A stretch of 7,503 nucleotides of DNA from Bacteroidia bacterium (GTDB lineage Bacteria; Bacteroidota; Bacteroidia; Bacteroidales; Azobacteroidaceae): assembly GCA_025996815.1 (NCBI GenBank), contig BNTT01000153.1, forward strand, positions 1 through 7,503, given 5' to 3'. The position numbers and the translations under genes are program-made. This document shows positions 1 through 5,869 of this stretch, in pieces. Below the pieces are notes generated by a model. The model had not been told where the DNA came from and did not search any database. It saw nothing but the letters and a program-made list of their open reading frames with translations. Position 1 is the first letter of the stretch, and each line of letters starts with the position of its first letter.

Positions 1-611
1 AAATCCAATTGTTGGTCGCTGAATTTTGCTCCGGCAGAAACTTCTTTGATAGAAAAACCCATGGGGTCGAAGCAGGTCACATCGAAGCCTAAAACGAGGA
101 ACGGGATATCCAATATGCCATCATCAATAGCCGCCATCAATTCGCCGGTCGTGAAAACCTCTACAAGGGCATCCTTAGTTAGCGGACCTCCCATAAACCT
201 CACTGTGCTTCCTTTATTCACCAGCAAGAAAGCGCGAGGGGGAGGGAGCGCACGCACTCTGAATGTTGTACTACCCATTTCTTGGGATTTCCCGTCTATG
301 TTGGCAGTAACGGTAATAACAGCATCCGAACAACACTGGGGTTTGATAACCCACATACCCTTACCTTTACTAACGAGCGTTCCATTGTTAGAAGTGGCGA
401 GCACATCTTGGTTAAGCACACCCGGCACAGCAATTTTAACTTCGTTCTGAATACCTGAATAGAGAACATTCACCATGACGGGCGCAATGGCTACGCCGGA
501 TTCTGCGACAGAATCCTGTGCGGATGTGTGTTCTTGGGCTACAAGCACCGTAGAGCACTGTGCGAGGAGCAAGATTAGAATACTGATTTTTTTTGTTTTC
601 ATTGCCATCAT
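1..611 (-). CDS. Secreted GldM C-terminal-domain-like protein (3' end outside window)
   Basis: The frame is open from the start to the left edge: 203 codons from the ATG at 611, or 200 from the ATG at 602. Numbered from 602, residues 1-22 look like a type I signal peptide (KTKK, then a Leu/Ile-rich core, likely cut after LVA22), followed by a Ser/Ala-rich linker. Residues 43-118 resemble the Ig-like penultimate domain of GldM/PorM (NVLYSGIQNEVKIAVPGV, SNNGTLVSKGKG, a DGK..MGS..FRVR ending). A Pro-rich hinge (LPPPR) and the start of a last GldM-like domain ending in FSDQQLD follow. GldM is the periplasmic shaft of the type IX secretion and gliding motor. This protein has no GldM N-terminal membrane helix or first domains, so it is not GldM itself; a stand-alone periplasmic or exported domain is my inference. 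ATGs at 611, 608 and 602 are in frame. I chose 611 because it overlaps the nuoI stop as ATGA, suggesting translational coupling. Family call fairly sure, role unknown. Confidence 0.72.
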   Translation of the reverse strand, partial: MMAMKTKKISILILLLAQCSTVLVAQEHTSAQDSVAESGVAIAPVMVNVLYSGIQNEVKIAVPGVLNQDVLATSNNGTLVSKGKGMWVIKPQCCSDAVITVTANIDGKSQEMGSTTFRVRALPPPRAFLLVNKGSTVRFMGGPLTKDALVEVFTTGELMAAIDDGILDIPFLVLGFDVTCFDPMGFSIKEVSAGAKFSDQQLD

Positions 612-1072
612 TTTTCTTTTTCCATTAAAGTCGAGCCGGCGCGATTCAACTGATTCACCAACTTGGGCGAGGTGAACGTCGCGTGTTCAAAATTCTTCGA
701 CCACTCAATCGCACCTTGCGGACACGAGATGGTGCAGATTGAGCAGAATGCGCAACTTCCCAAATCATACATATATTTGTCGAGGGCTTTTTTCTCTTTG
801 CCCTCTTCGCCCGTAGGCACCATTTTTGTGATAATCTGAATTGTCCCGTTCGGGCAATTCATTTGACAGATGCCGCACGCCGTGCATTGGTGCTGATTGT
901 TTTCGTTGTGAAACATCACCAATTCGCCACGCATTGCGCCCAGCGGCTCCGTTTTCCCGCGATTTTCGGGATAACATTCCGTCACTTTCGGGCGGATAAA
1001 ATTCAGCATCGTGATATACATCCCCTGCATCAACCGCCAAATCCCAACAATTATGCTCTTTATATAACTCAT
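608..1072 (-). CDS. nuoI: NADH-quinone oxidoreductase subunit I (NuoI), 2x[4Fe-4S] ferredoxin-like
   Basis: This is a 154-residue protein of the usual size for NuoI. It carries two [4Fe-4S] motifs of the C-x2-C-x2-C-x3-CP type: C63, C66, C69, C73 and C107, C110, C113, C117. These bind clusters N6a and N6b, which pass electrons along the connecting arm of complex I toward the terminal cluster N2 in NuoB. The N-terminal stretch (about residues 1-30) is amphipathic or hydrophobic, fitting its contact with the membrane domain. The gene lies 42 nt after nuoH, behind an AT-rich tandem repeat, and no Shine-Dalgarno sequence precedes its ATG. Its TGA overlaps the start of the GldM-like gene by 4 nt. 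Order and orientation match the nuo operon. The sequence looks intact. Confidence 0.95.
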   Translation of the reverse strand: MSYIKSIIVGIWRLMQGMYITMLNFIRPKVTECYPENRGKTEPLGAMRGELVMFHNENNQHQCTACGICQMNCPNGTIQIITKMVPTGEEGKEKKALDKYMYDLGSCAFCSICTISCPQGAIEWSKNFEHATFTSPKLVNQLNRAGSTLMEKEK

Positions 1073-1080
1073 AACAAATC

Positions 1081-1114
1081 CGTAATTTTTAATTCGTAAT
1101 TTTTAATTTTTAAT
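1081..1114 (-). repeat. 14-bp AT-rich tandem repeat between nuoH and nuoI
   Basis: On the plus strand, CGTAATTTTTAATT occurs twice back to back (1081-1094 and 1095-1108) and is followed by a partial third unit (TTTAAT..) running into the nuoH stop. The repeat fills nearly all of the 42-nt gap in an otherwise overlapping operon, and leaves no room for a normal ribosome binding site before nuoI. It is probably replication-slippage sequence. An effect on nuoI translation is possible but not shown. Confidence 0.8.
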
Positions 1115-2182
1115 TTAAAAATATATCACCCAAAGTGCCATTAATAAAATATCAATCAACGCCAGCGGCATCAAAATTTGCCACTCCAATTTCAACAGTT
1201 GGTCGATACGCAAGCGCGGCATCGTCCAGCGCACCCACAGCGACAGCAATACGCAGGCAAACGCTTTTGCGAAGAACCACAGCACGGGCGGAATGAAATC
1301 CATCGTCGTGTTGAACGCATCCCAACCGGAGATATGCAACGGCTGCCAACCGCCTAAAAATAAGGTAGTTGCAATCGCCGCGATGATAAACATATTCAAA
1401 TATTCCGCCAGATAGAAAAAGCCGAACTGAATGCCCGAATACTCGGTGTGATAGCCCGCCGTCAATTCCGACTCGGCTTCGGGAAGGTCAAACGGACCGC
1501 GATTGGTTTCCGCGTGACCGGCGATGAGGTATATCACAAACGCGATACACGCCGGAATGCCGCCGCGCCAGATATTCCACGTCTCGGACTGCTGCGACAC
1601 TATCTCGGACAATTGCAAACTGCCCGACAGCATCACAATGGTCATCATCGCCAGCCCGCACGACAGTTCGTAGGAAATCAACTGCGCGCCCGAACGCATC
1701 GCGCCAATCATCGTATATTTGTTGTTGGAAGCCCAACCCGCCATCAAAATCCCGACCACACCCAGCGACGACACCGCCAAGAGGTAGAAAACCCCAATAT
1801 TGAAGTCCACAACCAGCAACCCCTCGTCGAAAGGCAGCGCACCAAACGTGCAAATCGACGCAATAATCACCAAAAACGCCGCCAAACGAAACAAAAGCGG
1901 GTCAACGCGGTTAATCTTAATCAACTCTTTCAGCAAGATTTTGACCATATCCGCCACCGATTGCAGCAGCCCCCAAGGACCCACGCGCGTAGGACCAAGC
2001 CGACACTGAAAAAAGGCGCAAATTTTGCGCTCCAAATAAATCAGCACGAGTGCCAACACAGCATACACGCCCAAAATGACGGCACCAATCAGCACATATT
2101 CAATCAAGAGCACCCACACGTCCGGCAAATACGCCCGCAGGAACTCGTCTATCCAGTTTGTAACTACACTAAAATGAAACAT
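1115..2182 (-). CDS. nuoH: NADH-quinone oxidoreductase subunit H (NuoH), quinone-chamber membrane subunit
   Basis: This is a 355-residue, strongly hydrophobic protein with about eight membrane segments. NuoH (ND1) links the peripheral arm to the membrane arm and forms much of the quinone-access chamber. Family signatures are clear: an [19 protein letters not shown] segment near residues 51-71, the acidic loop [17 protein letters not shown] at 224-240 followed by AGYHTEYSG, and the C-terminal [12 protein letters not shown] near 319-329. Two positions differ from the commonest form: Thr instead of Asn in GPTRVGP, and Gly229 where NRAPFDL or NRTPFDL is more usual. Both are conservative enough to leave the call safe. 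The gene starts 6 nt after the nuoCD stop with only a weak purine run upstream. Direct juxtaposition to nuoCD means nuoE, nuoF and nuoG are absent at the place where they normally sit. Confidence 0.96.
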   Translation of the reverse strand: MFHFSVVTNWIDEFLRAYLPDVWVLLIEYVLIGAVILGVYAVLALVLIYLERKICAFFQCRLGPTRVGPWGLLQSVADMVKILLKELIKINRVDPLLFRLAAFLVIIASICTFGALPFDEGLLVVDFNIGVFYLLAVSSLGVVGILMAGWASNNKYTMIGAMRSGAQLISYELSCGLAMMTIVMLSGSLQLSEIVSQQSETWNIWRGGIPACIAFVIYLIAGHAETNRGPFDLPEAESELTAGYHTEYSGIQFGFFYLAEYLNMFIIAAIATTLFLGGWQPLHISGWDAFNTTMDFIPPVLWFFAKAFACVLLSLWVRWTMPRLRIDQLLKLEWQILMPLALIDILLMALWVIYF

Positions 2183-2188
2183 ATCTTT

Positions 2189-3826
2189 TTATCTATCTAT
2201 ACACGGTACAACATAATCCAACGACCCTCCAAGCATAATCAAATCCGCCACCTTCGTGCCCGGCGCGATGTGCGCGAGGGTGTTCACCAGCGTCATACAG
2301 GGGGAGCGGAACTTCACGCGGTAGGGGTATTTATCGCCCCGACTGCTGATATAGACGTCAAATTCGCCGCGGGCTGCTTCCACGCGCTGACGAAATTCGC
2401 CTTCGGGCAATTTTATAATCGCCTTTGTCTTAGCGGCGTATGCGCCGCCCGGTATGTTGTCTATCAACTGTTCGAGGATTTTTAGCGACTCTTCCACTTC
2501 GTCCAAACGGATAATATAGCGGTCGAATGTCAGCCCATCGGTGCGCAGCATTTCTTTGAAATCGGCGTGGCGGTAGGCGGCATACGGCTCAATCTTCCGC
2601 ACGTCGTTGCTCCAGCCCGATGCGCGCCCTGTGGGACCGGTTGCGCCCAGCGAAATCGCGTGCTCCTTGCTCAGGTAGCCGATTCCGTCCATCCGTCCGC
2701 GGGCAATTGGGTTGCCCGTAAACAGCAGGTGGTACTCTTTCAGCATCTTGCGCATATAGGGGATAAAATCCTTCACGCGCTTTTGAAAATTCGGGTGAAT
2801 ATCCTGCATCACGCCGCCAATCACGCTGTAATTCGCCATCAGACGACCGCCGCAAGTTTCTTCAAAAATATCCATAATTTTCTCGCGGTCGCGCATCCCG
2901 TAAACGAATGCCGTTATCGACCCCATATCCATCGCCATACAGCCCCAGCCCAAGAGGTGGGACGCGATGCGCGTCAATTCGTCGATAATCGTCCTTATAT
3001 AATGTGCGCGTTCGGGAACTTCCAATTCCAAGCCTTTTTCGACACACAAACAAGTCGCGTGGCGGTTGATGGTGCCCGACAGATAGTCCAGACGGTCGGT
3101 CAGGTGCAAAATTTGCGGATAGGTGTAGGCTTCCGACATTTTTTCGATGCCGCGGTGGATGTAGCCGAAATTGGGGTCAACCTTTTTGATTGTTTCGCCG
3201 TCCAGCGACACGCGCAGGTGTAGAACGCCGTGTGTGGCAGGGTGTTGCGGTCCGAAATTCACCACATAATCCTCTGTTTCAAAGAGTTTGGTGTGCTCTT
3301 TCAGGCGTTCGCCGTTGATGTCGATACTTGTTGTCGGCAGGTTTTCCATATCGGCTAATGCCTCGTTGCTCGTTGGCACGGGGTTGAGTGCCGGATTGGC
3401 ATCATAATCTTTGCGTAGCGGGTAGCCGTTCCAATCCTGACGGAGAAACAGGCGGCGCATATCGGGATTGCCCGTGAAGACGATGCCGAAAAAGTCATAC
3501 ACTTCGCGTTCATACAGCGCGGCAGCGCACCACAAGTCGAAAATCGAATCAATCTCCGGCTTTTCGCGGTCGGCAGTTGATGTCTTCAAAACCAGCCCGT
3601 AGGACGGGTAGCGCGAGGGCGACAGAAAATAAATCACGCCCAATTCTTCGCCGTAGTCCATCCCCACGATGTCGGTGAGGTAGTCAAACGACAAATGTGG
3701 GTTGCTATATAATAAGGTAGCCGTTTCGCGCAATTTTTCTTTCGTCACGGTCACCGTATATTCCTTGTCGTGCTGCTCAATCGTGGCAAACGGCAGTTGG
3801 GCTAACAGGTCGTTAATTACTTGCAT
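2189..3826 (-). CDS. nuoCD: NADH-quinone oxidoreductase fused subunits C and D (NuoCD)
   Basis: This is a 545-residue fusion. Residues 1 to about 150 are NuoC (30-kDa subunit), with the signature EREVYDFFGIVF and LRQDWNGYPLRKDY near 106-141. After a linker, residues about 185-545 are NuoD (49-kDa subunit): FGPQHPATHG at 191-200, GYIHRGIEKM at 221-230, TDRLDYLSG at 243-251, and the closing IDR. By alignment to Thermus Nqo4, H199 and Y248 correspond to the quinone-head ligands His38 and Tyr87; this is recalled numbering, with matching offsets. The start is well supported: an AAAGGAGG ribosome site lies 5 nt upstream inside the end of nuoB, and the two genes overlap by 14 nt. NuoC-NuoD fusions occur in several phyla, including Bacteroidota and enterobacteria. 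No truncation or frameshift is visible. Confidence 0.97.
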   Translation of the reverse strand: MQVINDLLAQLPFATIEQHDKEYTVTVTKEKLRETATLLYSNPHLSFDYLTDIVGMDYGEELGVIYFLSPSRYPSYGLVLKTSTADREKPEIDSIFDLWCAAALYEREVYDFFGIVFTGNPDMRRLFLRQDWNGYPLRKDYDANPALNPVPTSNEALADMENLPTTSIDINGERLKEHTKLFETEDYVVNFGPQHPATHGVLHLRVSLDGETIKKVDPNFGYIHRGIEKMSEAYTYPQILHLTDRLDYLSGTINRHATCLCVEKGLELEVPERAHYIRTIIDELTRIASHLLGWGCMAMDMGSITAFVYGMRDREKIMDIFEETCGGRLMANYSVIGGVMQDIHPNFQKRVKDFIPYMRKMLKEYHLLFTGNPIARGRMDGIGYLSKEHAISLGATGPTGRASGWSNDVRKIEPYAAYRHADFKEMLRTDGLTFDRYIIRLDEVEESLKILEQLIDNIPGGAYAAKTKAIIKLPEGEFRQRVEAARGEFDVYISSRGDKYPYRVKFRSPCMTLVNTLAHIAPGTKVADLIMLGGSLDYVVPCIDR

Positions 3827-4421
3827 CGTCGCCTCCTTTCTCTATTGCATTAACCGTCGGTTGCTTCGGCAGGCTGAAAAACTCCTGCATCTTGATTTTG
3901 CGCGCCAACTGCATCATACCGTAAATCATAGCATCGGGGCGCGGCGGGCATCCGGGGATATAGACATCCACAGGGATGATTTTATCGACGCCCATCACGG
4001 TGTGGTACGATTTTTTGAACGGACCGCCGCCGATGGCGCAACTGCCGAATGCCATAACGTACTTTGGCTCAGCCATTTGGTCGTAGAGGCGTTTCAAGAC
4101 GGGTGCCATTTTGTGGACGATTGTGCCGCAGCAAAACACCACATCGGCTTGGCGCGGACTGTTGCGCGTAACTTCCCAGCCGAAGCGGGCAAAATCGTAG
4201 CGCGCCGCGCCGAGCGACATAAATTCGATGCCACAGCAACTTGTGGCGAACGTCAGGGGCCAGACCGAATTGGAGCGTCCCCAATTAATGAGGTCGTCCA
4301 ACTTCGCCACGGCGATGTTCACGCCATTTTCGCGCAGTTCTTTAACATAAGATTCGAGGTATTCATTTTCCTTGAAATCCTCGTATTTCATGTTTTTGAC
4401 AAATATATCTTTTACTTCCAT
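3813..4421 (-). CDS. nuoB: NADH-quinone oxidoreductase subunit B (NuoB), carries cluster N2
   Basis: This is a 202-residue protein. A longer frame reaching 4490 exists, but the start at 4421 is chosen because an AAAGGAG site lies 7 nt upstream and because family similarity begins shortly afterwards. NuoB holds [4Fe-4S] cluster N2, which gives electrons to quinone at the junction with NuoD. The ligands are visible: tandem C62-C63 (TSCCGIEFMS), C128 (GSCAIGGGPF) and C158 (YIPGCPPRPD). A second Cys pair, C97-C98 in VVFCCGT, occupies a place where many NuoB have VVAGT; it is not part of the N2 ligand set. The gene overlaps nuoA by 10 nt and nuoCD by 14 nt, so translation of the three is probably coupled. 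The acidic N-terminal extension before residue 35 is variable in the family. Confidence 0.96.
   Translation of the reverse strand: MEVKDIFVKNMKYEDFKENEYLESYVKELRENGVNIAVAKLDDLINWGRSNSVWPLTFATSCCGIEFMSLGAARYDFARFGWEVTRNSPRQADVVFCCGTIVHKMAPVLKRLYDQMAEPKYVMAFGSCAIGGGPFKKSYHTVMGVDKIIPVDVYIPGCPPRPDAMIYGMMQLARKIKMQEFFSLPKQPTVNAIEKGGDDASN
3832..3839 (-). promoter_or_regulatory. Strong Shine-Dalgarno for nuoCD inside nuoB
   Basis: On the minus strand this reads AAAGGAGG, 5 nt before the nuoCD ATG and inside the last codons of nuoB. It fixes the nuoCD start. It stands out because nuoA, nuoH, nuoI and ppa lack such a site. Confidence 0.75.
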
Positions 4422-4765
4422 TCCAAAGCTCCTTTCTTCCAAGCATAAACCAAACCGAGCGACAAAATCACGAAAAAGAACAGCACGCAAACCAATCCCT
4501 GCGTGCCCAACTGCCTCATCGAGCTTGCCCAGGGGAACAACAGCACTGTTTCCACGTCAAAAACGAGGTATAAAATCGCAAACAGATAATACCCCACATT
4601 GAAAGGCAGCCACGAAGTGCCGCGCGTGGGAATACCACATTCGTAAGGCTCCCCTTTGAGGGGATTATTCGACTTAGGTGCTAATAGCCAAGCAATTAGC
4701 AAAGCCGCCACCACCATCACCACGGCGGTCAGCAGGACTACTAAAAATAGCGCAGAATTACTCAT
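4412..4765 (-). CDS. nuoA: NADH-quinone oxidoreductase subunit A (NuoA)
   Basis: This is a 117-residue protein of normal NuoA length with three hydrophobic segments (about residues 5-29, 57-79 and 88-108). NuoA (ND3) is a small membrane subunit whose first loop lies over the quinone chamber. That loop is recognisable here: KGEPYECGIP at 38-46 with the conserved Cys43, then FNVGYYLFAILYLVFDVET with the acidic pair D70/E72 in the second helix. It is the first gene of the operon and lies downstream of a clear Bacteroidota-type promoter. The leader is AT-rich with no Shine-Dalgarno sequence. Its last seven codons also contain the nuoB ribosome binding site and start codon. Confidence 0.95.
   Translation of the reverse strand: MSNSALFLVVLLTAVVMVVAALLIAWLLAPKSNNPLKGEPYECGIPTRGTSWLPFNVGYYLFAILYLVFDVETVLLFPWASSMRQLGTQGLVCVLFFFVILSLGLVYAWKKGALEWK
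4429..4435 (-). promoter_or_regulatory. Shine-Dalgarno for nuoB inside nuoA
   Basis: The minus strand reads AAAGGAG, 7 nt before the ATG at 4421 and within the final codons of nuoA. It decides the nuoB start against the longer open frame. Confidence 0.72.
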
Positions 4766-4803
4766 ATTTATTTTTTAAGCGTTCGCATAAAACATTTCGG
4801 GTG

Positions 4804-4834
4804 CAAAAGTAGTACTTTTTTTTGAGAAAACAAA
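4804..4834 (-). promoter_or_regulatory. Bacteroidota-type promoter of the nuo operon
   Basis: On the minus strand, TTTG (4834-4831), 19 nt, then TACTTTTG (4811-4804) match the Bacteroidota primary-sigma consensus TTTG-N19-ish-TAnnTTTG. Transcription should begin a few bases downstream, near the GCACCCG that follows, giving a leader of about 30 nt before nuoA. The spacing equals that of another minus-strand promoter at 5870-5900. Confidence 0.72.
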
Positions 4835-4850
4835 TTTTTTGGATAAAAAT

Positions 4851-4870
4851 TTGTACATTTGCACCCGGAT
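4851..4870 (+). promoter_or_regulatory. ppa promoter -7 box and start region
   Basis: TACATTTG (4854-4861) matches the Bacteroidota -7 box and is followed by GCACCCGGAT. No good -33 TTTG lies at the usual distance; at 19 nt upstream stands CAAA, the -33 of the divergent nuo promoter. The 20-nt block 4851-4870 recurs exactly at 7342-7361, which supports a functional element. Confidence 0.6.
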
Positions 4871-4871
4871 T

Positions 4872-4884
4872 GAACATTGCGTTC
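4872..4884 (+). promoter_or_regulatory. Small stem-loop in ppa leader
   Basis: GAAC-ATTGC-GTTC forms a 4-bp stem with a 5-nt loop just after the presumed transcription start. At the same offset in the second copy (7363-7375) the stem is GGGC-ATTGT-GCTC: paired positions changed together and pairing is kept, with one G-U. Function unknown. Confidence 0.4.
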
Positions 4885-4898
4885 CTTTCAAACTTATC

Positions 4899-4922
4899 AT
4901 GAATAAAAATAGCACATTATGA
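4899..4922 (+). other. Possible 7-codon upstream ORF overlapping the ppa start
   Basis: ATG at 4899 opens a reading frame MNKNSTL whose TGA shares ATGA with the ppa start at 4919. Such an overlap would allow reinitiation at ppa. There is no Shine-Dalgarno sequence before either ATG, and a chance origin is quite possible in this AT-rich leader. Confidence 0.25.
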
Positions 4923-5452
4923 ATAGTATAGAAAAAATCACCCCCGGAACAAATCCGCCAACGGATATGCACGCCATTATTGAGGTCCCAAAAGACGGTC
5001 GCGTGAAGTATGAAATCGACAAAAACTCCGGATTGATGCGAGCCGACCGCATTCTGCACACTCCGATGACCTACCCCGCGGATTACGGCTATTTCCCGGG
5101 CACATTGGGCGATGATGGCGACCCCTTGGATGCCGTGGTCGTGTGTGATGCCCCCCTGCGCCCCGGCACCTACATCGCAGTACGTCCCATTGGGGTATTG
5201 GCTATGCGCGACCAAGCCGGTGGCGACGAGAAAATAATATGCGTGCCAACAGACGCCGTAGACCCATTCTATACCGCAACACGCGGATTGGAAGACCTGC
5301 CCGTGATTTTACGAACCAAAATGGAATACTTCTTCAAACACTACAAAGACCTCGAACCGGGCAAATGGTCTGAAGTGATAGGATGGGGTGATGTCGAAAA
5401 AGCACACCAAATCATCATGGATAGCATTGAGAAATATAATGCCACAAAATAA
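4919..5452 (+). CDS. ppa: Inorganic pyrophosphatase, family I (soluble)
   Basis: This is a 177-residue protein, the typical length of bacterial family I pyrophosphatase, a cytoplasmic Mg2+-dependent enzyme that splits PPi into two phosphates and so drives biosynthetic reactions. The family signature DGDPLDA is at residues 66-72. Other active-site parts are visible: IEVPKDGRVKYEIDK (22-35), ADYGYFPGT near 54-62, MRDQAGGDEK with the acidic metal ligands D98 and D103, and HYKDLEPGKW near 141-150. The start at 4919 has no Shine-Dalgarno sequence but is the first in-frame ATG and fits the family N-terminus. It is divergent from nuo across a 153-nt shared promoter region, and followed after 2 nt by an insertion-sequence end. 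The sequence looks intact. Confidence 0.97.
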   Translation: MNSIEKITPGTNPPTDMHAIIEVPKDGRVKYEIDKNSGLMRADRILHTPMTYPADYGYFPGTLGDDGDPLDAVVVCDAPLRPGTYIAVRPIGVLAMRDQAGGDEKIICVPTDAVDPFYTATRGLEDLPVILRTKMEYFFKHYKDLEPGKWSEVIGWGDVEKAHQIIMDSIEKYNATK

Positions 5453-5454
5453 AT

Positions 5455-5477
5455 CAGGGCAAACGCATCAAATTTCA
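5455..5477 (+). mobile_element. Isolated ISAs1-type left end (relic)
   Basis: CAGGGCAAACGCATC at 5455-5469 is identical to the terminal repeat at the right end of the complete insertion sequence at 7090-7104 (inverted) and differs by one base from its left end at 5919-5933. Likeness to the left end continues through ATCAAATTT. No matching right end or transposase follows before 5919, so this is a solo end left by an older, related insertion or by a non-autonomous derivative. It starts 2 nt after the ppa stop codon. Confidence 0.7.
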
Positions 5478-5507
5478 GCCGTATTCTGCGATTTTGTTTC
5501 GCCTGTT

Positions 5508-5558
5508 ACGCCGGAAGGCGTTAAATTTTGATAACCCTGTACAAGCGAAGCGCAGGGT
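5508..5558. repeat. Two adjacent small palindromes downstream of ppa
   Basis: ACGCC-GGAA-GGCGT (5508-5521) is a 5-bp stem closed by a GNRA-type tetraloop and followed by TTAAATTTT-like sequence, so it could act as a weak ppa terminator. ACCCTG (5534-5539) pairs with CAGGGT (5553-5558). Both look like parts of an interspersed palindromic repeat, but no second copy lies in this window. Confidence 0.45.
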
Positions 5559-5591
5559 AGATGGCTACCCCTCCCCCTTCCCGTTACTTTT

Positions 5592-5786
5592 TTGACTGAG
5601 ATATTGGAGAGGGCAAAGCAAATTAAGAGTGTCAAACCCAAAACGGAAAATAAAAACCAAGCACGATTTTCGGAAATTATTGTTATGGAACATTCAATAG
5701 CGGATATTGGAAGCATCAAACTAACAGTCGGTGTTTTAAAGGGCAGCAAACAGAAAGTACAATACTGCATTACGGCAATCGAATAA
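5592..5786 (+). CDS. Doubtful small ORF, possible gene remnant
   Basis: An open frame starts at a TTG (5592) and ends at TAA 5784-5786, giving 64 residues; the only in-frame ATG (5685) gives 33 residues (MEHSIADIGS..KLTVGV..KQKVQYCITAIE). The C-terminal part has a hydrophilic, strand-like composition that could belong to a real protein, and the frame stays open upstream to 5535. There is no ribosome site, no promoter pointing this way, and I do not recognise a family. It lies between a solo IS end and a complete IS, so a fragment of a mobile-element passenger gene is my best guess. A 110-residue minus-strand frame covers the same DNA and cannot also be real. Confidence 0.25.
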   Translation: MTEILERAKQIKSVKPKTENKNQARFSEIIVMEHSIADIGSIKLTVGVLKGSKQKVQYCITAIE

Positions 5787-5820
5787 AAAACGCACAACAT
5801 CTAAAAAATGCACAACGGCT
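5785..5820. repeat. Imperfect 18-bp tandem repeat
   Basis: Two adjoining units, 5785-5802 and 5803-5820, match at 15 of 18 positions (pattern AAAAAAyGCACAACnnCT). A decayed third unit may begin at 5821. Function not evident. Confidence 0.5.
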
Positions 5821-5869
5821 AAAAACCCGCGAAACCCCGCAATAGTCATTAGCCGTCATAAAAACGTTG

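Noticed and set aside
538..560. Lipoprotein signal in the GldM-like protein (Cys16)
   Set aside because: The residues before Cys16 are LAQC. Gln at -1 does not fit a lipobox, and a better type I cleavage site follows at LVA22.
46..675. Two plus-strand open frames (46-450 and 475-675)
   Set aside because: Both oppose the GldM-like gene, whose minus-strand frame is open throughout with a signal peptide and family motifs.
1081..1114. CRISPR-like or regulatory array
   Set aside because: The units are contiguous, AT-only apart from CG, and have no spacers. No CRISPR array or cas gene is present anywhere in the window.
1448..2485. Plus-strand 345-codon open frame
   Set aside because: It lies antisense to nuoH and the end of nuoCD. 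Its product is rich in Arg, His and Gln with no recognisable domain, as expected from the mirror of a coding strand.
2567..3223. Plus-strand 218-codon open frame
   Set aside because: It lies wholly within nuoCD on the opposite strand; no supporting start signal or motif.
3702..4448. Plus-strand 248-codon open frame
   Set aside because: It is antisense to nuoCD and nuoB, which have strong motifs and start signals; His/Arg/Ala-rich composition without a domain.
4422..4490. Longer N-terminus for nuoB
   Set aside because: The extra 23 residues are only the shifted reading of the nuoA end; the Shine-Dalgarno sequence and family N-terminus support 4421.
4775..5215. Minus-strand 146-codon open frame
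   Set aside because: It is antisense to ppa and runs through the nuo/ppa promoter region.
5468..5800. Minus-strand 110-codon open frame downstream of the 5870-5900 promoter
   Set aside because: It has one hydrophobic stretch and follows a promoter, but the last third merely reads through palindromic repeat and IS-end sequence, and no family is recognised. Kept only as context of the orphan promoter.
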